From: Streptomyces phaeoluteigriseus
GTDB taxonomy: Bacteria > Actinomycetota > Actinomycetes > Streptomycetales > Streptomycetaceae
Assembly (NCBI RefSeq): GCF_001896135.2
Contig: NZ_MPOH02000009.1
Coordinates: 1 to 64,000, forward strand
DNA: 64,000 nucleotides
Reading direction: 5' to 3'
Below, one piece after another: positions 8,018-16,150 of the stretch. The notes under the pieces were generated by a model, which searched no databases, was not told the DNA's origin, and saw only the letters and a list, made by a program, of their open reading frames with translations. Every line of letters begins with the position of its first letter. Positions within the stretch are counted from its first letter, which is position 1. The position numbers and the translations under genes were made by a program.

Positions 8018-8998
8018 ATGCGTCGTCTGCTCGCCGGTCTCGCGGCCGGTACTTTCCTGCTCGCCACAGCGGCCTGCGGCTCGTCCGACGACTCCGGTTC
8101 CCCGGGTTCCTCGGGCAAGGACACGTCGTCCGGAGGTACCACCACCGTCGAACTGGGGCTGATTCCCATCGTGGACGTCGCCCCGGTCTATCTCGGCGTC
8201 GAGAAGGGCTTCTACGCCAAGCACGGGCTGGAACTGTCGATCACTACGGCGCAGGGCGGTGCGGCGATCGTTCCGGGTGTGGTCAGCGGTCAGTTCCAGT
8301 TCGGCTTCAGCAACCTGACGTCGCTGATGGTCGCCCAGTCCAACAACGTGCCCGTGAAGGCCGTTTCGAACGGCATCGCGTCGACGGGCGTGGCCGGCGA
8401 GGACTTCGGGGCCATCACGGTGAAGAAGGGCAGCGCGCTCAGGTCCGCCAAGGACCTCGAGGGCAAGAAGGTCGCCATCAACACCCTGAAGAACATCAAC
8501 GAGACCGCGGTGCGCGCCTCGGTGCGCAAGGCGGGCGGCGACCCGGACAAGGTGCGGTTCGTCGAGCTGCCCTTCGACCAGATGCCGGCCGCTCTCGACG
8601 GCGGGCGGATCGACGCCGCGATGGTGGTCGAACCCGCGCTGGCGACCGTCAAGAGCCAGGGCGGACAGGAGATCGTCTCGCCCTTCATCGACATCGCGCC
8701 GAACCTCACCATCGCCATGTACTTCACCTCCACGCAGTACGCGCGGCAACACCCGGACGTGGTGCGGAAGTTCCAGGAGGCCACCGCCGAATCCCTCGCC
8801 TACGCCGACGCGCACCCCGACGAGGTCCGCCGGACCGTCACCACGTACACCAAGATCCCGGCGGCGGTGCTGGAGCAGGTGACGCTGCCGAAGTGGCCCG
8901 CCGAGGCGAACCGCTCCTCCATCGAGGCGCTGCGCCGACTCGGCTCGGACGACGGCCTGTTCAAGTCGGAGCCCGACCTGGACAAGCTGCTGCCGTGA
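8018..8998 (+). CDS. ABC transporter substrate-binding lipoprotein (NMT1/SsuA type)
   Basis: A 326-residue exported lipoprotein: MRRLLAGLAAGTFLLATAAC with the lipid-anchored Cys at position 20, then a Ser/Gly linker. The mature domain has the NitT/TauT/SsuA-type pattern: VELGLIPIVDVAPVYLGVEKGFYAKHGLELSI, GQFQFGFSNLTSLMVAQSNN, and KDLEGKKVAINTLKN. The family captures sulfonates, nitrate, thiamine precursors or aromatic acids for import. ATG 8018 follows GGGGGAG at 8008-8014. The stop overlaps the first permease GTG. Next to a Rieske system, an aromatic acid or ether is the likeliest ligand, but this is inference. Confidence 0.85.
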   Translation: MRRLLAGLAAGTFLLATAACGSSDDSGSPGSSGKDTSSGGTTTVELGLIPIVDVAPVYLGVEKGFYAKHGLELSITTAQGGAAIVPGVVSGQFQFGFSNLTSLMVAQSNNVPVKAVSNGIASTGVAGEDFGAITVKKGSALRSAKDLEGKKVAINTLKNINETAVRASVRKAGGDPDKVRFVELPFDQMPAALDGGRIDAAMVVEPALATVKSQGGQEIVSPFIDIAPNLTIAMYFTSTQYARQHPDVVRKFQEATAESLAYADAHPDEVRRTVTTYTKIPAAVLEQVTLPKWPAEANRSSIEALRRLGSDDGLFKSEPDLDKLLP

Positions 8999-9768
8999 GG
9001 GGCGAGAACGCCGTGCTCGGCGCGGCCGGGCTCGCCGCCTTCCTCGCCCTGGGCGAGGCGGCACCGCGGCTCGGCCTGGTCGAGGAGGCCTACTTCCCAC
9101 CGACGAGCCGCATCGCCGAAGCCCTCGTGGACGAGCTGTCCGACGACGCCTTCTGGAGCGCGCTCGGCGACACGCTGACCGGCTGGGCCCTGGGCCTGGC
9201 CATCGCGGTCGGCGCGGGCATCGTGGCCGGGGTGGTGCTCTCCGTCGTCCCGCATCTGCGCGAGGCGACGGCGTCCACGATCGAGTTCCTGCGCCCCATC
9301 CCCTCCGTCGCCCTGATCCCCCTGGCGGTCCTGCTGTACGGCACCGAACTGCGCTCCGTCCTGCTGCTGGTCGTCTACGCCTCCTTCTGGCAGGTCCTGA
9401 TCCAGGTCCTGTACGGCGTCCAGGACGTCGACCCGGTCGCGGAGGAGACGGCCCGCTCCTACGGCCTCGGCCCGTGGGCGAGGGTCCGGCACGTGCTGTG
9501 GCCGACCGCGCTGCCGTACGTCATGACGGGGGTGCGGCTCGCTGCGGCGGTCGCGCTGATCCTGGCCGTGACCGCCGAACTCGTGATCGGGGCGCCCGGG
9601 TTGGGTTCGCGGATCGCGGTCGCGCAGACCTCGCAGGCGGTGCCCGAGATGTACGCGCTGATCGTGGTCGCGGGGCTGCTCGGCCTGCTGATCAACGTCG
9701 GCGCCCGGACGGTGGAGCGGCGGGCACTGGCCTGGCACCAGTCGGTGCGCGGGGAGGTGGCGGTGTGA
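8995..9768 (+). CDS. ABC transporter permease (SsuC/TauC type) 1
   Basis: A 257-residue inner-membrane protein with about six helices. The coupling-loop signature is near residues 145-170 (EETARSYGLGPWARVRHVLWPTALPYVMTG), the EAA loop that contacts the ATPase. GTG 8995 overlaps the lipoprotein stop by 4 bp and the stop overlaps the second permease GTG, so all are translationally coupled. It would form a heterodimeric channel with the next gene product. Confidence 0.87.
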   Translation: MRGENAVLGAAGLAAFLALGEAAPRLGLVEEAYFPPTSRIAEALVDELSDDAFWSALGDTLTGWALGLAIAVGAGIVAGVVLSVVPHLREATASTIEFLRPIPSVALIPLAVLLYGTELRSVLLLVVYASFWQVLIQVLYGVQDVDPVAEETARSYGLGPWARVRHVLWPTALPYVMTGVRLAAAVALILAVTAELVIGAPGLGSRIAVAQTSQAVPEMYALIVVAGLLGLLINVGARTVERRALAWHQSVRGEVAV

Positions 9769-10544
9769 GGCACCTGCTGCTGCGGCTGGGGTACGCCCTC
9801 GCCCTGCCGGCCGTGCTGGTCGCCGTGTGGTGGCTGGCGTCCGACGACAGCACCGACGTGTACCGGCCTCCCCTGCGGACCATCCTGGAGACCTTCCCGG
9901 ACGTGTGGACGGGCGACCGGCTGCGCTCGGACGTGCTGCCCAGCGTGCTGCGGCTCACCGGCGGCTACGCGCTGGCCGCCGTCGCCGGGATCGCGGTCGG
10001 CACGGTCATCGGCTCCCACCGGAGGGTGCGGGCGGTGTGCGAGCCGGTCCTGGAGTTCCTGCGGGCGGTGCCGCCCCCCGTGCTGGTGCCGGTCATCATG
10101 CTGTTCGCGGGCATCGGCGACACCATGAAGATCGTCGTCATCGCGACGGGCTGCGTCTGGCCGGTACTGCTCAACACGGTCGAGGGCGTACGGGCGGTGG
10201 ACCCGGTGATGGCGGAGACGGCCCGCTCCTACGGCATCACGGGCGTCGCCCGGCTCCGCCACCTGGTGCTGCGCTCGGCGAGTCCACAGATCTTCGCGGG
10301 CCTGCGCCAGGCGCTGTCCGTCGGGATCATCCTCATGGTCATCAGCGAGATGTTCGCCGCCAGCAACGGACTGGGTTTCACCATCGTGCAGTTCCAGCGC
10401 GGCTTCGCCATCCCCGACATGTGGACCGGGATCCTCGTGCTCGGCCTGCTGGGCTTCTTCCTGTCGGTCCTCTTCCAGCTTCTCGAGCGGCGGGTGCTCG
10501 GCTGGTACCACGGTCGGCGCGCCTCCACCCGGCGGTCCCCGTGA
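9765..10544 (+). CDS. ABC transporter permease (SsuC/TauC type) 2
   Basis: A 259-residue paralogue of the preceding permease. It starts with a hydrophobic helix (LGYALALPAVLVAVWWLA) and has its own EAA loop (AETARSYGITGVARLRHLVLRSASPQIFAGLRQ). Two different permeases in one operon imply a heterodimer, whereas most SsuC systems are homodimeric. GTG 9765 overlaps the upstream stop. It is followed within 30 bp by the ATPase. Confidence 0.87.
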   Translation: MRHLLLRLGYALALPAVLVAVWWLASDDSTDVYRPPLRTILETFPDVWTGDRLRSDVLPSVLRLTGGYALAAVAGIAVGTVIGSHRRVRAVCEPVLEFLRAVPPPVLVPVIMLFAGIGDTMKIVVIATGCVWPVLLNTVEGVRAVDPVMAETARSYGITGVARLRHLVLRSASPQIFAGLRQALSVGIILMVISEMFAASNGLGFTIVQFQRGFAIPDMWTGILVLGLLGFFLSVLFQLLERRVLGWYHGRRASTRRSP

Positions 10545-10573
10545 CGGCCTCGAGAACGGCGAAAGGGCGGGAC

Positions 10574-11473
10574 ATGCTCGACGTGCGCGGCCTGAGGAAG
10601 GTCTACGAGGGGTCCGGGCGGCGGGTGGAGGCGGTACGCGACCTCACCTTCACCGTCGGCGCCGGTGAACTGGTCTGTCTCGTCGGCCCGTCGGGCTGCG
10701 GCAAGACGACCCTGCTGAGGTGCATGGGCGGACTGCTGACGCCGACGGGCGGCGAGGTCCTGCTGGAGGGGCGGAAGGTGACCGGTCCGCCGCCCGGGAC
10801 GGCCTTCGTGTTCCAGGAGTACGGGCGCAGCCTCTTCCCCTGGATGCGGGTCGCAGAGAACGTCGAACTCCCGCTGAAGCAAAAGGGGTTGGGCAAGGCG
10901 CGACGGCGGGAACTGGTGACCGACGCGCTGGAGTCGGTCGGCCTCGCGGACGCCGCGGGGGCGTATCCCTGGCAGCTCTCCGGCGGTATGCAGCAGCGGG
11001 TGGCCATCGCACGGGCCCTCGCCTACGAGCCCCGCGTGCTGCTGATGGACGAGCCGTTCGCGGCGGTGGACGCACAGACCCGCGCCGATCTGGAGGACCT
11101 GGTGCGGGGGCTGTGGCGGGAGCGCGGGATGACGATCCTGTTCGTCACCCACGACATCGACGAGGCCGTGTACCTCGGCGAGCGGGTGATCGTCCTGTCC
11201 GGGTCCCCGACGGTCGTACGGGAGCAGCTGACGGTCGACCTGCCGGCGGAGCGCGACCAGTTGCACACCCGGGTCGCCCCGCGCTTCGCCGAACTGCGCA
11301 CCCATGTGTACGAGCAGATCCAGGCGGCCAAGCGCGGCATCGCGCCGCAGGACACGCCGGAGACACAGGACGCTCTCGCGAAGGCGGACGCTCCGCCGAA
11401 GCGGGACGCCCTGGTGAAGGCGGACGTGCCGGGGGATCCCGACGTGAGGACGGACCCGCCGCCGTCCCGCTGA
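10574..11473 (+). CDS. ABC transporter ATPase (SsuB/TauB type)
   Basis: A 299-residue ATP-binding subunit that powers the importer. Walker A is GPSGCGKTT, the Q-loop is in FVFQEYGRSLFPW, the signature is LSGGMQQRVAIARAL, and Walker B is VLLMDEPFAAVD followed by the H-loop THDIDEA. ATG 10574 has AAAGGG 6 bp upstream. GTG 10541, which overlaps the previous stop (GTGA), is a real alternative adding 11 residues. The last 45 residues are outside the family and contain a 12-residue repeat (QDALAKADAPPK / RDALVKADVPGD) encoded by a 36-bp in-frame duplication. Confidence 0.87.
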   Translation: MLDVRGLRKVYEGSGRRVEAVRDLTFTVGAGELVCLVGPSGCGKTTLLRCMGGLLTPTGGEVLLEGRKVTGPPPGTAFVFQEYGRSLFPWMRVAENVELPLKQKGLGKARRRELVTDALESVGLADAAGAYPWQLSGGMQQRVAIARALAYEPRVLLMDEPFAAVDAQTRADLEDLVRGLWRERGMTILFVTHDIDEAVYLGERVIVLSGSPTVVREQLTVDLPAERDQLHTRVAPRFAELRTHVYEQIQAAKRGIAPQDTPETQDALAKADAPPKRDALVKADVPGDPDVRTDPPPSR

Positions 11474-11477
11474 CCCG

Positions 11478-11510
11478 GGCGCCGTCGGCGACCTGAACGC
11501 CGACGGTGCC
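11478..11510. terminator. hairpin between convergent ATPase and MmyB-like genes
   Basis: A 13-bp stem (arms at 11478-11490 and 11498-11510, one G-U pair) closes a 7-base loop ACCTGAA and fills the 39-bp gap between the two stop codons. There is no U-tract, but Streptomyces terminators often lack one. It can serve both strands. Confidence 0.55.
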
Positions 11511-11512
11511 GG

Positions 11513-12178
11513 TCAGTCCTCGGGGGCGGGGACCACGCTGAGGTGTCCCGCGGTGCGGCGCGGACGCCGTGCCCGGCGGGGCGCCGGGGCGGGTGCCTCG
11601 CGCAGCACCATCGTCAGTCGCGTGTACCCCATGTCGCGCAGGGTCCGCGGGGTCTCGCAGACGATACGGCACTCGCTGGCGGCCCGGCGCGGGTCGGAGT
11701 GGAGCAGGGTGCGGACCGCGCCGTCGTGCTCGACGGCGTCCTCACCCATGGCTCGGACCCAGTGCGGCAGGCCCTGCCGGTACGCGGCCTCCATGAGGGG
11801 GTCCTGGGCGATCTCGCGGCGGATCGCCTGCAGGACGGGGTCGTGACCCTGCCGTTCGAGGGTCTCGGCGAACCGGGCGAGCATCGGCAGGCACCAGCCG
11901 GCCTCGTGGTCGCCGAGGACCGCGGCCGCGTCCGGGTGGAACAGGACGAACCGCAGGAAGTTGTCGTCCGGCAGCGCCGTCGGATGTGGGCTCACGTCCC
12001 GGAAAAGTGACGTGAAAGCGGCGTTGGCGAGGACGACGTCCCAGCGGTGGTCGAGGACGACCGAGGGAAAGGGCACGGCCTCCAGGTACGTGGCGTAGTC
12101 CCGTAGATAGGCCTGGGCCTCGGGACTCTCGGGGACGGGCCGCGGCGCCGGCCGCTGCCCACCTGCCTGATATGCCAT
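11513..12178 (-). CDS. MmyB-like ligand-binding regulator lacking the HTH
   Basis: A 221-residue protein matching the MmyB-type domain that normally follows an XRE helix-turn-helix: YLRDYATYLEAVPFPSVVLDHRWDVVLANAAFTSLF, then FLRFVLFHPDAAAVLGDHEAGW, and later ESCRIVCETPRTLRDMGYTRLTMVLREAP-like strands. The usual DNA-binding domain is absent. ATG 12178 is preferred, with GAGGGG about 10 bp upstream; longer starts at 12232 and 12253 add nothing recognisable. It is divergent from a separate HTH gene, which may supply the missing DNA-binding function. The C-terminus is a short basic tail. The ligand is unknown; fatty acids have been proposed for relatives. Confidence 0.65.
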   Translation of the reverse strand: MAYQAGGQRPAPRPVPESPEAQAYLRDYATYLEAVPFPSVVLDHRWDVVLANAAFTSLFRDVSPHPTALPDDNFLRFVLFHPDAAAVLGDHEAGWCLPMLARFAETLERQGHDPVLQAIRREIAQDPLMEAAYRQGLPHWVRAMGEDAVEHDGAVRTLLHSDPRRAASECRIVCETPRTLRDMGYTRLTMVLREAPAPAPRRARRPRRTAGHLSVVPAPED

Positions 12179-12406
12179 CGGGAGGTCACCCCTCTTGCCT
12201 CTGCGGCCTTCACACGGCGTGCCGATCCTCATGCCCGGCGCTCGGTGTGTCAACTATCGTGGCATTCGGCGCTCGTTGACGGCTGAAATTGGCCACAGTT
12301 GTGGCGAGACCTGGATGTGAGTTCGAAAGACCGGTTACTCTCCGGGCAGTTCACGGCGATCGCGTGTGCCCGTGAGAGGCTCGTGAGAGACGTAGGAGAC
12401 CTGTCG

Positions 12407-13057
12407 GTGACGGATGGCTTCGAAGTTCCGGGCGCCACGGCGACGGTGCTGCTGTCGGCCGTCGTCGCCCGTGTCACCGCTCTCGCCGACCGGCTCGGCG
12501 TGCCCCACGCGGAAGTCTTCGGTTCCGCTCGGCTGTCCGTCGCCTCCGGAGTCCCCGAGTCCGTGGTCAAGGCCCTCCTGAGCGGCCGTCCGGCCGGTGA
12601 GCCCGATGTGCAGGCCCGGTTCCTGCAACGCCTGGATCTGCTGCGCCGCACCCGGCTCAAGCCCAACGGGCGCAAGTACACCCAGCAGGAGATCGCCGAC
12701 GGCGCCGGCATGTCGCGGCAGCAGGCGGGCGCTCTCATCAACGGCGACCGCCGCCCCACCATGGAGCACTGCGACGCCCTCCAGCGCTTCTTCCGCGTGC
12801 ACGCCGGTTTCCTCACGGCCGAGGACCCCGAGGCCCTGGCGGGCGCCCTCCAGCACATCGAGCAGGAACTGCTCCAGAAGCTCGCCGCCCGGGAGGCCGC
12901 CGCGGCGGCCTCGGATCCGCTGGAGCGGCTGCTCCAGGACCACGGAGTGCGCGGGATCGCCTGGCGGGCCGCCCAACTCCCCACCGATCAGCACCGTGAC
13001 AAGGTCGCCGAGTGGCTGGACATGCTCCTGGAGAGCGTGAAGCGGCCCGAGTCGTGA
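12407..13057 (+). CDS. helix-turn-helix (XRE-like) regulator
   Basis: A 216-residue protein with an XRE-like HTH near residues 80-140: KYTQQEIADGAGMSRQQAGALINGDRRPTMEHCDALQRFF. The N-terminal 70 residues are a helical region, and the C-terminus (GVRGIAWRAAQLPTDQHRDKVAEWLDMLLES) is a helical partner domain. GTG 12407 has AGGAGA with 8-bp spacing; an upstream in-frame TTG at 12299 has no site. The next gene is an ImmA/IrrE-like protease, a pairing seen in phage- and toxin-antitoxin-like modules where the protease cleaves the regulator. It probably controls itself and the divergent MmyB-like gene. Confidence 0.75.
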   Translation: MTDGFEVPGATATVLLSAVVARVTALADRLGVPHAEVFGSARLSVASGVPESVVKALLSGRPAGEPDVQARFLQRLDLLRRTRLKPNGRKYTQQEIADGAGMSRQQAGALINGDRRPTMEHCDALQRFFRVHAGFLTAEDPEALAGALQHIEQELLQKLAAREAAAAASDPLERLLQDHGVRGIAWRAAQLPTDQHRDKVAEWLDMLLESVKRPES

Positions 13058-13080
13058 GTCGGGGGAGAACCAGGAGAACC

Positions 13081-13629
13081 GTGGGCATCGCCAAGGACAT
13101 GCGCCGTCTGTGCGGCGAGCTGGTCGGGGAACTGACCCTGCCCGCCCCCGCCGCCCCGGCCGACCTGTACGCGGCCCTGTGCGACGGCATGAGCCGCCGC
13201 CGCGGCCGCCCGGTGACGTTCCGTACGGCCGCGTTCCCGCCCGGCACCGCCAGCGGTCTGTGGCTCGACATGGCCGACCAGGACCTCGTCGTGATCGAGG
13301 AACGCACGGCGCCCGACCACCAGTTGGTGATCCTCGGCCACGAGCTGTGGCACATGAAGGCGGGGCACTGCGGCCACCACGTGGAGGGCGCCACCGTGGC
13401 GGCCCGGCTGCTCCACGACGAGGCGGACCTGCGGGCGACGGTCCGCAAGGTCGCCGCGCGCACCCGGTTCGACCAGGCCGAGGAACGCGACGCGGAGAGC
13501 TTCGGCCTGCTCCTCGCCAGCAAGTGCCGCACCTGGCTCGCCGGTTCGTCGCCGCGCGGACGCGGGCAGCGCGATCATCTGGCGGGCCGGATCGAGGCGG
13601 CACTGGGTTACCTGGGCCCGCAGGGCTGA
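13081..13629 (+). CDS. ImmA/IrrE-family metallo-endopeptidase
   Basis: A 182-residue protein with the zinc-protease motif HELWHMKAGH (HExxH) near residue 85 and a later acidic cluster EERDAESFGLLLASKC giving the third ligand. ImmA-type enzymes cut an HTH repressor to switch on a module. GTG 13081 has AGGAGA close upstream; GTG 13054 overlaps the preceding stop but lacks a site. It lies 23 bp downstream of the HTH gene, so co-expression is expected. The substrate is probably that regulator, by analogy with ImmR/ImmA. No mobile-element genes are adjacent. Confidence 0.75.
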   Translation: MGIAKDMRRLCGELVGELTLPAPAAPADLYAALCDGMSRRRGRPVTFRTAAFPPGTASGLWLDMADQDLVVIEERTAPDHQLVILGHELWHMKAGHCGHHVEGATVAARLLHDEADLRATVRKVAARTRFDQAEERDAESFGLLLASKCRTWLAGSSPRGRGQRDHLAGRIEAALGYLGPQG

Positions 13630-13675
13630 GCGGGCCGGGGACTCAGCGGGCCGGGGACTGAGCGGGCCGGGGGGG
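13629..13675. repeat. 16-bp tandem repeat, three copies
   Basis: Two full copies of AGCGGGCCGGGGACTS and a partial third follow directly on the stop codon of the ImmA-like gene. It is one of several short G-rich minisatellites at gene ends in this window. Confidence 0.7.
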
Positions 13676-13709
13676 TGAGCAGGCCGCGCCAATCGGTGCG
13701 CGGGACCGT

Positions 13710-14735
13710 TCAGGTCGCGCTGCGCTCGCTGGCTTCCTTCAGGTCCCTTTCCCCGGCGGCGGATGACGTGCCCGCGCCGGGCCGGCCCTCGCGCAGCAGG
13801 CCACGCCAGCGGTCGCGGCTCCAGTCCGCCGGGGCCGTGGTCCCGGTGAACTCCTCGACCAGGGCGCGGAACCGGGCCGGGTCGGTGTGGAACGGGAAGT
13901 GCCCGGCACCCTCGAAGATCTCCAGCCGACTGCCGGGCATGGCCTCGTGCGCCCCGTACGCGTGCCGGACCGGCACCACGCTGTCCCGGTCGCCCCACAG
14001 CAGCATGGTCGGCATGCCCTCGGTCAGGTAGCAGCGGTCGAGCATGGTGACGACCTGGCCTCGCCAGTCGACGACCGCGCGCAGGGTGCGGACGAAGGCG
14101 TCGCGCGAGGTCTCGTCCGGCAGGGCGTCGACCAGGGTGAGCAACTCGGGCGCGTCCTGCCCGAGGTCGGTGTCCAGGAGCTTCATCAGCCGCACCGCGA
14201 GGCCGACCGGGAAGCGCATTCCGGGCAACCGCAGTGCGGACAGCGCCAGATGCGCGCCGGGCAGGGACACCAGCCGCAGCCCGGGGTTGACCTCACGGCC
14301 GACACCGCCCGCGCTGACGAGGACGAGGCGCTCGGTGCGCTCGGGGAACTGGTAGGCGAACTGCATGGCCACTCCCCCGCCCAGGGAGTGACCGACCAGG
14401 GTCGCCGACTCGATGCCGAGCGTGCTGAGCAGGTCCCGCACCCCGTTGGCGTAGGCGGCCACCGAGTAGTCGGCACGCGGCTTGTCGGAGGCGCCGTGGC
14501 CCAGGAGGTCGGCGGCGATCACGGTGTGCGTGCGGGCGAGGTCGGGGATCAGCTCGGCCCAGGTGGCGGAGGAGTCCCCGATCCCGTGGATGAGGACCAG
14601 CGCCGGTCCTTCCCCGGCCATCCGGAAAGCGCGCCGGTATCCGTGCAGGACACGGTGGCGTACCTGGAGTTCGCCGTCGCCGACCCGGCGCAGCCGTGGG
14701 GCCCGCGCGGGGCGGTGCTGCGGGGCGTCGACCAC
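13710..14735 (-). CDS. alpha/beta hydrolase
   Basis: A 341-residue hydrolase with a full set of motifs: oxyanion hole LIHGIGDSSATW, nucleophile elbow VGHSLGGG, catalytic Asp in WGDRDSVVP and His in GAGHFPFH. This resembles haloperoxidase-like, epoxide-hydrolase-like or meta-cleavage-product hydrolases. GTG 14735 has GGGAGG with 8-bp spacing. The last 35 residues are a Gly/Ser/Arg tail outside the fold. It stands alone, convergent with the ImmA-like gene. The substrate is not predictable. Confidence 0.82.
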   Translation of the reverse strand: MVDAPQHRPARAPRLRRVGDGELQVRHRVLHGYRRAFRMAGEGPALVLIHGIGDSSATWAELIPDLARTHTVIAADLLGHGASDKPRADYSVAAYANGVRDLLSTLGIESATLVGHSLGGGVAMQFAYQFPERTERLVLVSAGGVGREVNPGLRLVSLPGAHLALSALRLPGMRFPVGLAVRLMKLLDTDLGQDAPELLTLVDALPDETSRDAFVRTLRAVVDWRGQVVTMLDRCYLTEGMPTMLLWGDRDSVVPVRHAYGAHEAMPGSRLEIFEGAGHFPFHTDPARFRALVEEFTGTTAPADWSRDRWRGLLREGRPGAGTSSAAGERDLKEASERSAT

Positions 14736-14975
14736 CTGTTCGCCTCCCGACCACCGTGGCCTCCGGCGGTCGGCCGAAAGCCCTTCCTCCCAGCGTAGGG
14801 CCCCTTTCCCCCAGGGGATTTCGACGAGGTTTCGCCTCCGCTAAGCGGGCGAACCGCTGCCGGGGAAAGCCGGATTGTCAGTGGTGGGCGGCAAGCTGGG
14901 AGGTGCGCCGCCGTACGGGGGCGTACGCGCCGCGGGGCGCGTGGGACACGACGCCGACACGGGGAGAGCCGACCG

Positions 14976-15215
14976 ATGCCCACTGCCGTACTGACCGACC
15001 GCGAGCGCACCGCCGTTCAGGCCTACCTGCGGCTGCTGCACACCGTCCGGGCGGCGTTCGGGGACGCCGCCGGCGGTCCGCCGTACGACCGTCGGCCCCC
15101 GGTGGTCCCGCCCGCCGTCCTCGCCGAGGCGGAACAGGCCCTGGCGGCCGCGGGGCTCGCGGGCAACGAGGAGGAGTTCTTCCGGCTGCTGCACAGCTGG
15201 TTTCCGGACCGGTGA
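14976..15215 (+). CDS. small hypothetical protein, 79 aa
   Basis: A 79-residue acidic helical protein (TDRERTAVQAYLRLLHTVRAAFGD, then LAEAEQALAAAGLAGNEEEFFRLLHSWFPD). GGGGAGA precedes ATG 14976 and the codon use is typical, so it is probably real. There is no membrane segment or known domain. It stands alone between a divergent hydrolase and a convergent PPTase. I do not recognise it. Confidence 0.6.
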   Translation: MPTAVLTDRERTAVQAYLRLLHTVRAAFGDAAGGPPYDRRPPVVPPAVLAEAEQALAAAGLAGNEEEFFRLLHSWFPDR

Positions 15216-15237
15216 GGGCGGGGCGGAGCCGGCGGCG

Positions 15238-15290
15238 GTGACGGGAGCGGACCGGTGACGGAAGCGGACCGGTGACGGCGGTTCGGTACC
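15238..15290. repeat. 17-bp tandem repeat in intergenic region
   Basis: Two copies of GTGACGGRAGCGGACCG (15238-15254 and 15255-15271) and a degenerate third lie between the 79-aa protein and the PPTase. The remaining intergenic bases to 15460 are GC-rich with scattered ACCGGCGCG words and no gene. Confidence 0.6.
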
Positions 15291-15460
15291 GATGACGGGA
15301 GGTCGCCGCCGTCCGGAGCGGCGCCGACCGAGGCGGTCACGGATGCGGGGACACCGTCCGGCAGGGCGCGGACCGGCGCGGCGGCAGGGGCGCCAGCGAC
15401 CCGAACCGGCACGACCGGCGCGACGACCGGGGTGACGACCGGCGCGGTGGGGCGGCGGAC

Positions 15461-16150
15461 TCAGCCGTGCGGGACGGCGATCGCCGTCGCCACCAGTCCC
15501 CGCCCGACGGTCCAGCTGCCCTCGAAGTGCCCGAGGCGGCAGCCGTCGACCACCGGTCCCGGGACGAGGAGCCGGGCCCGCAGCGTGCCCTGGGTGCCGT
15601 CCGCGGGGCCGGCGTCGATCTCGATGTCGGCCTCGCTGAAGTCCAGCCACTTTCGGGTGAGGGGGAACCACGCCTTGTAGACGGACTCCTTCGCGCTGAA
15701 CAGCAGCCGGTCCCAGTGGACCTCGGGCCGCTCCGCCGCCAGCCCGCGCAGCCGTTCCTGCTCCGCGGGCAGCGCGACGGCGGACAGGACGCCGTCCGGA
15801 AGCGGCTGGTGCGGTTCGGCGTCGATGCCGAGCGAGGCCAGGTCGGCGGCCCGCACCAGGGCGGCCGCGGCGTAGCCCTCGCAGTGGGTCATGCTGCCGG
15901 TCAGCCCGGCAGGCCACGTCGGGGCGCCGCGTTCACCGGGCAGCACCGCGTGCGGGGGCACCCCGAGCTTCTCCATGGCGCGGCGGGCGCAGGAGCGTAC
16001 GAGGGTGAACTCGCGCCGGCGCTTGGCGACGGCCCGCGCCACCAGCGCCTCCTCCTCCGGGTACAGCGGGCCGCCGCCGAACTCGCGGACGCCGTCCTCG
16101 CCGTGCGCCTCCACGGCGACCACCGTCTCCGGCAGCAGCTCCTCGATCAC
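15461..16150 (-). CDS. 4'-phosphopantetheinyl transferase (Sfp/EntD type)
   Basis: A 229-residue enzyme that transfers phosphopantetheine from CoA to carrier proteins of polyketide, non-ribosomal peptide or fatty-acid assembly lines. The family motifs are present: GSMTHCEGYAAAAL, LGIDAEPHQPLPDGV and FSAKESVYKAWFPL, with the Mg-binding acidic residues. It looks closest to the EntD/NpgA branch. GTG 16150 overlaps the stop of the upstream phosphoesterase by 4 bp, which fixes the start and couples the two. No carrier-protein gene is in the window, so it probably serves clusters elsewhere. Confidence 0.87.
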   Translation of the reverse strand: MIEELLPETVVAVEAHGEDGVREFGGGPLYPEEEALVARAVAKRRREFTLVRSCARRAMEKLGVPPHAVLPGERGAPTWPAGLTGSMTHCEGYAAAALVRAADLASLGIDAEPHQPLPDGVLSAVALPAEQERLRGLAAERPEVHWDRLLFSAKESVYKAWFPLTRKWLDFSEADIEIDAGPADGTQGTLRARLLVPGPVVDGCRLGHFEGSWTVGRGLVATAIAVPHG

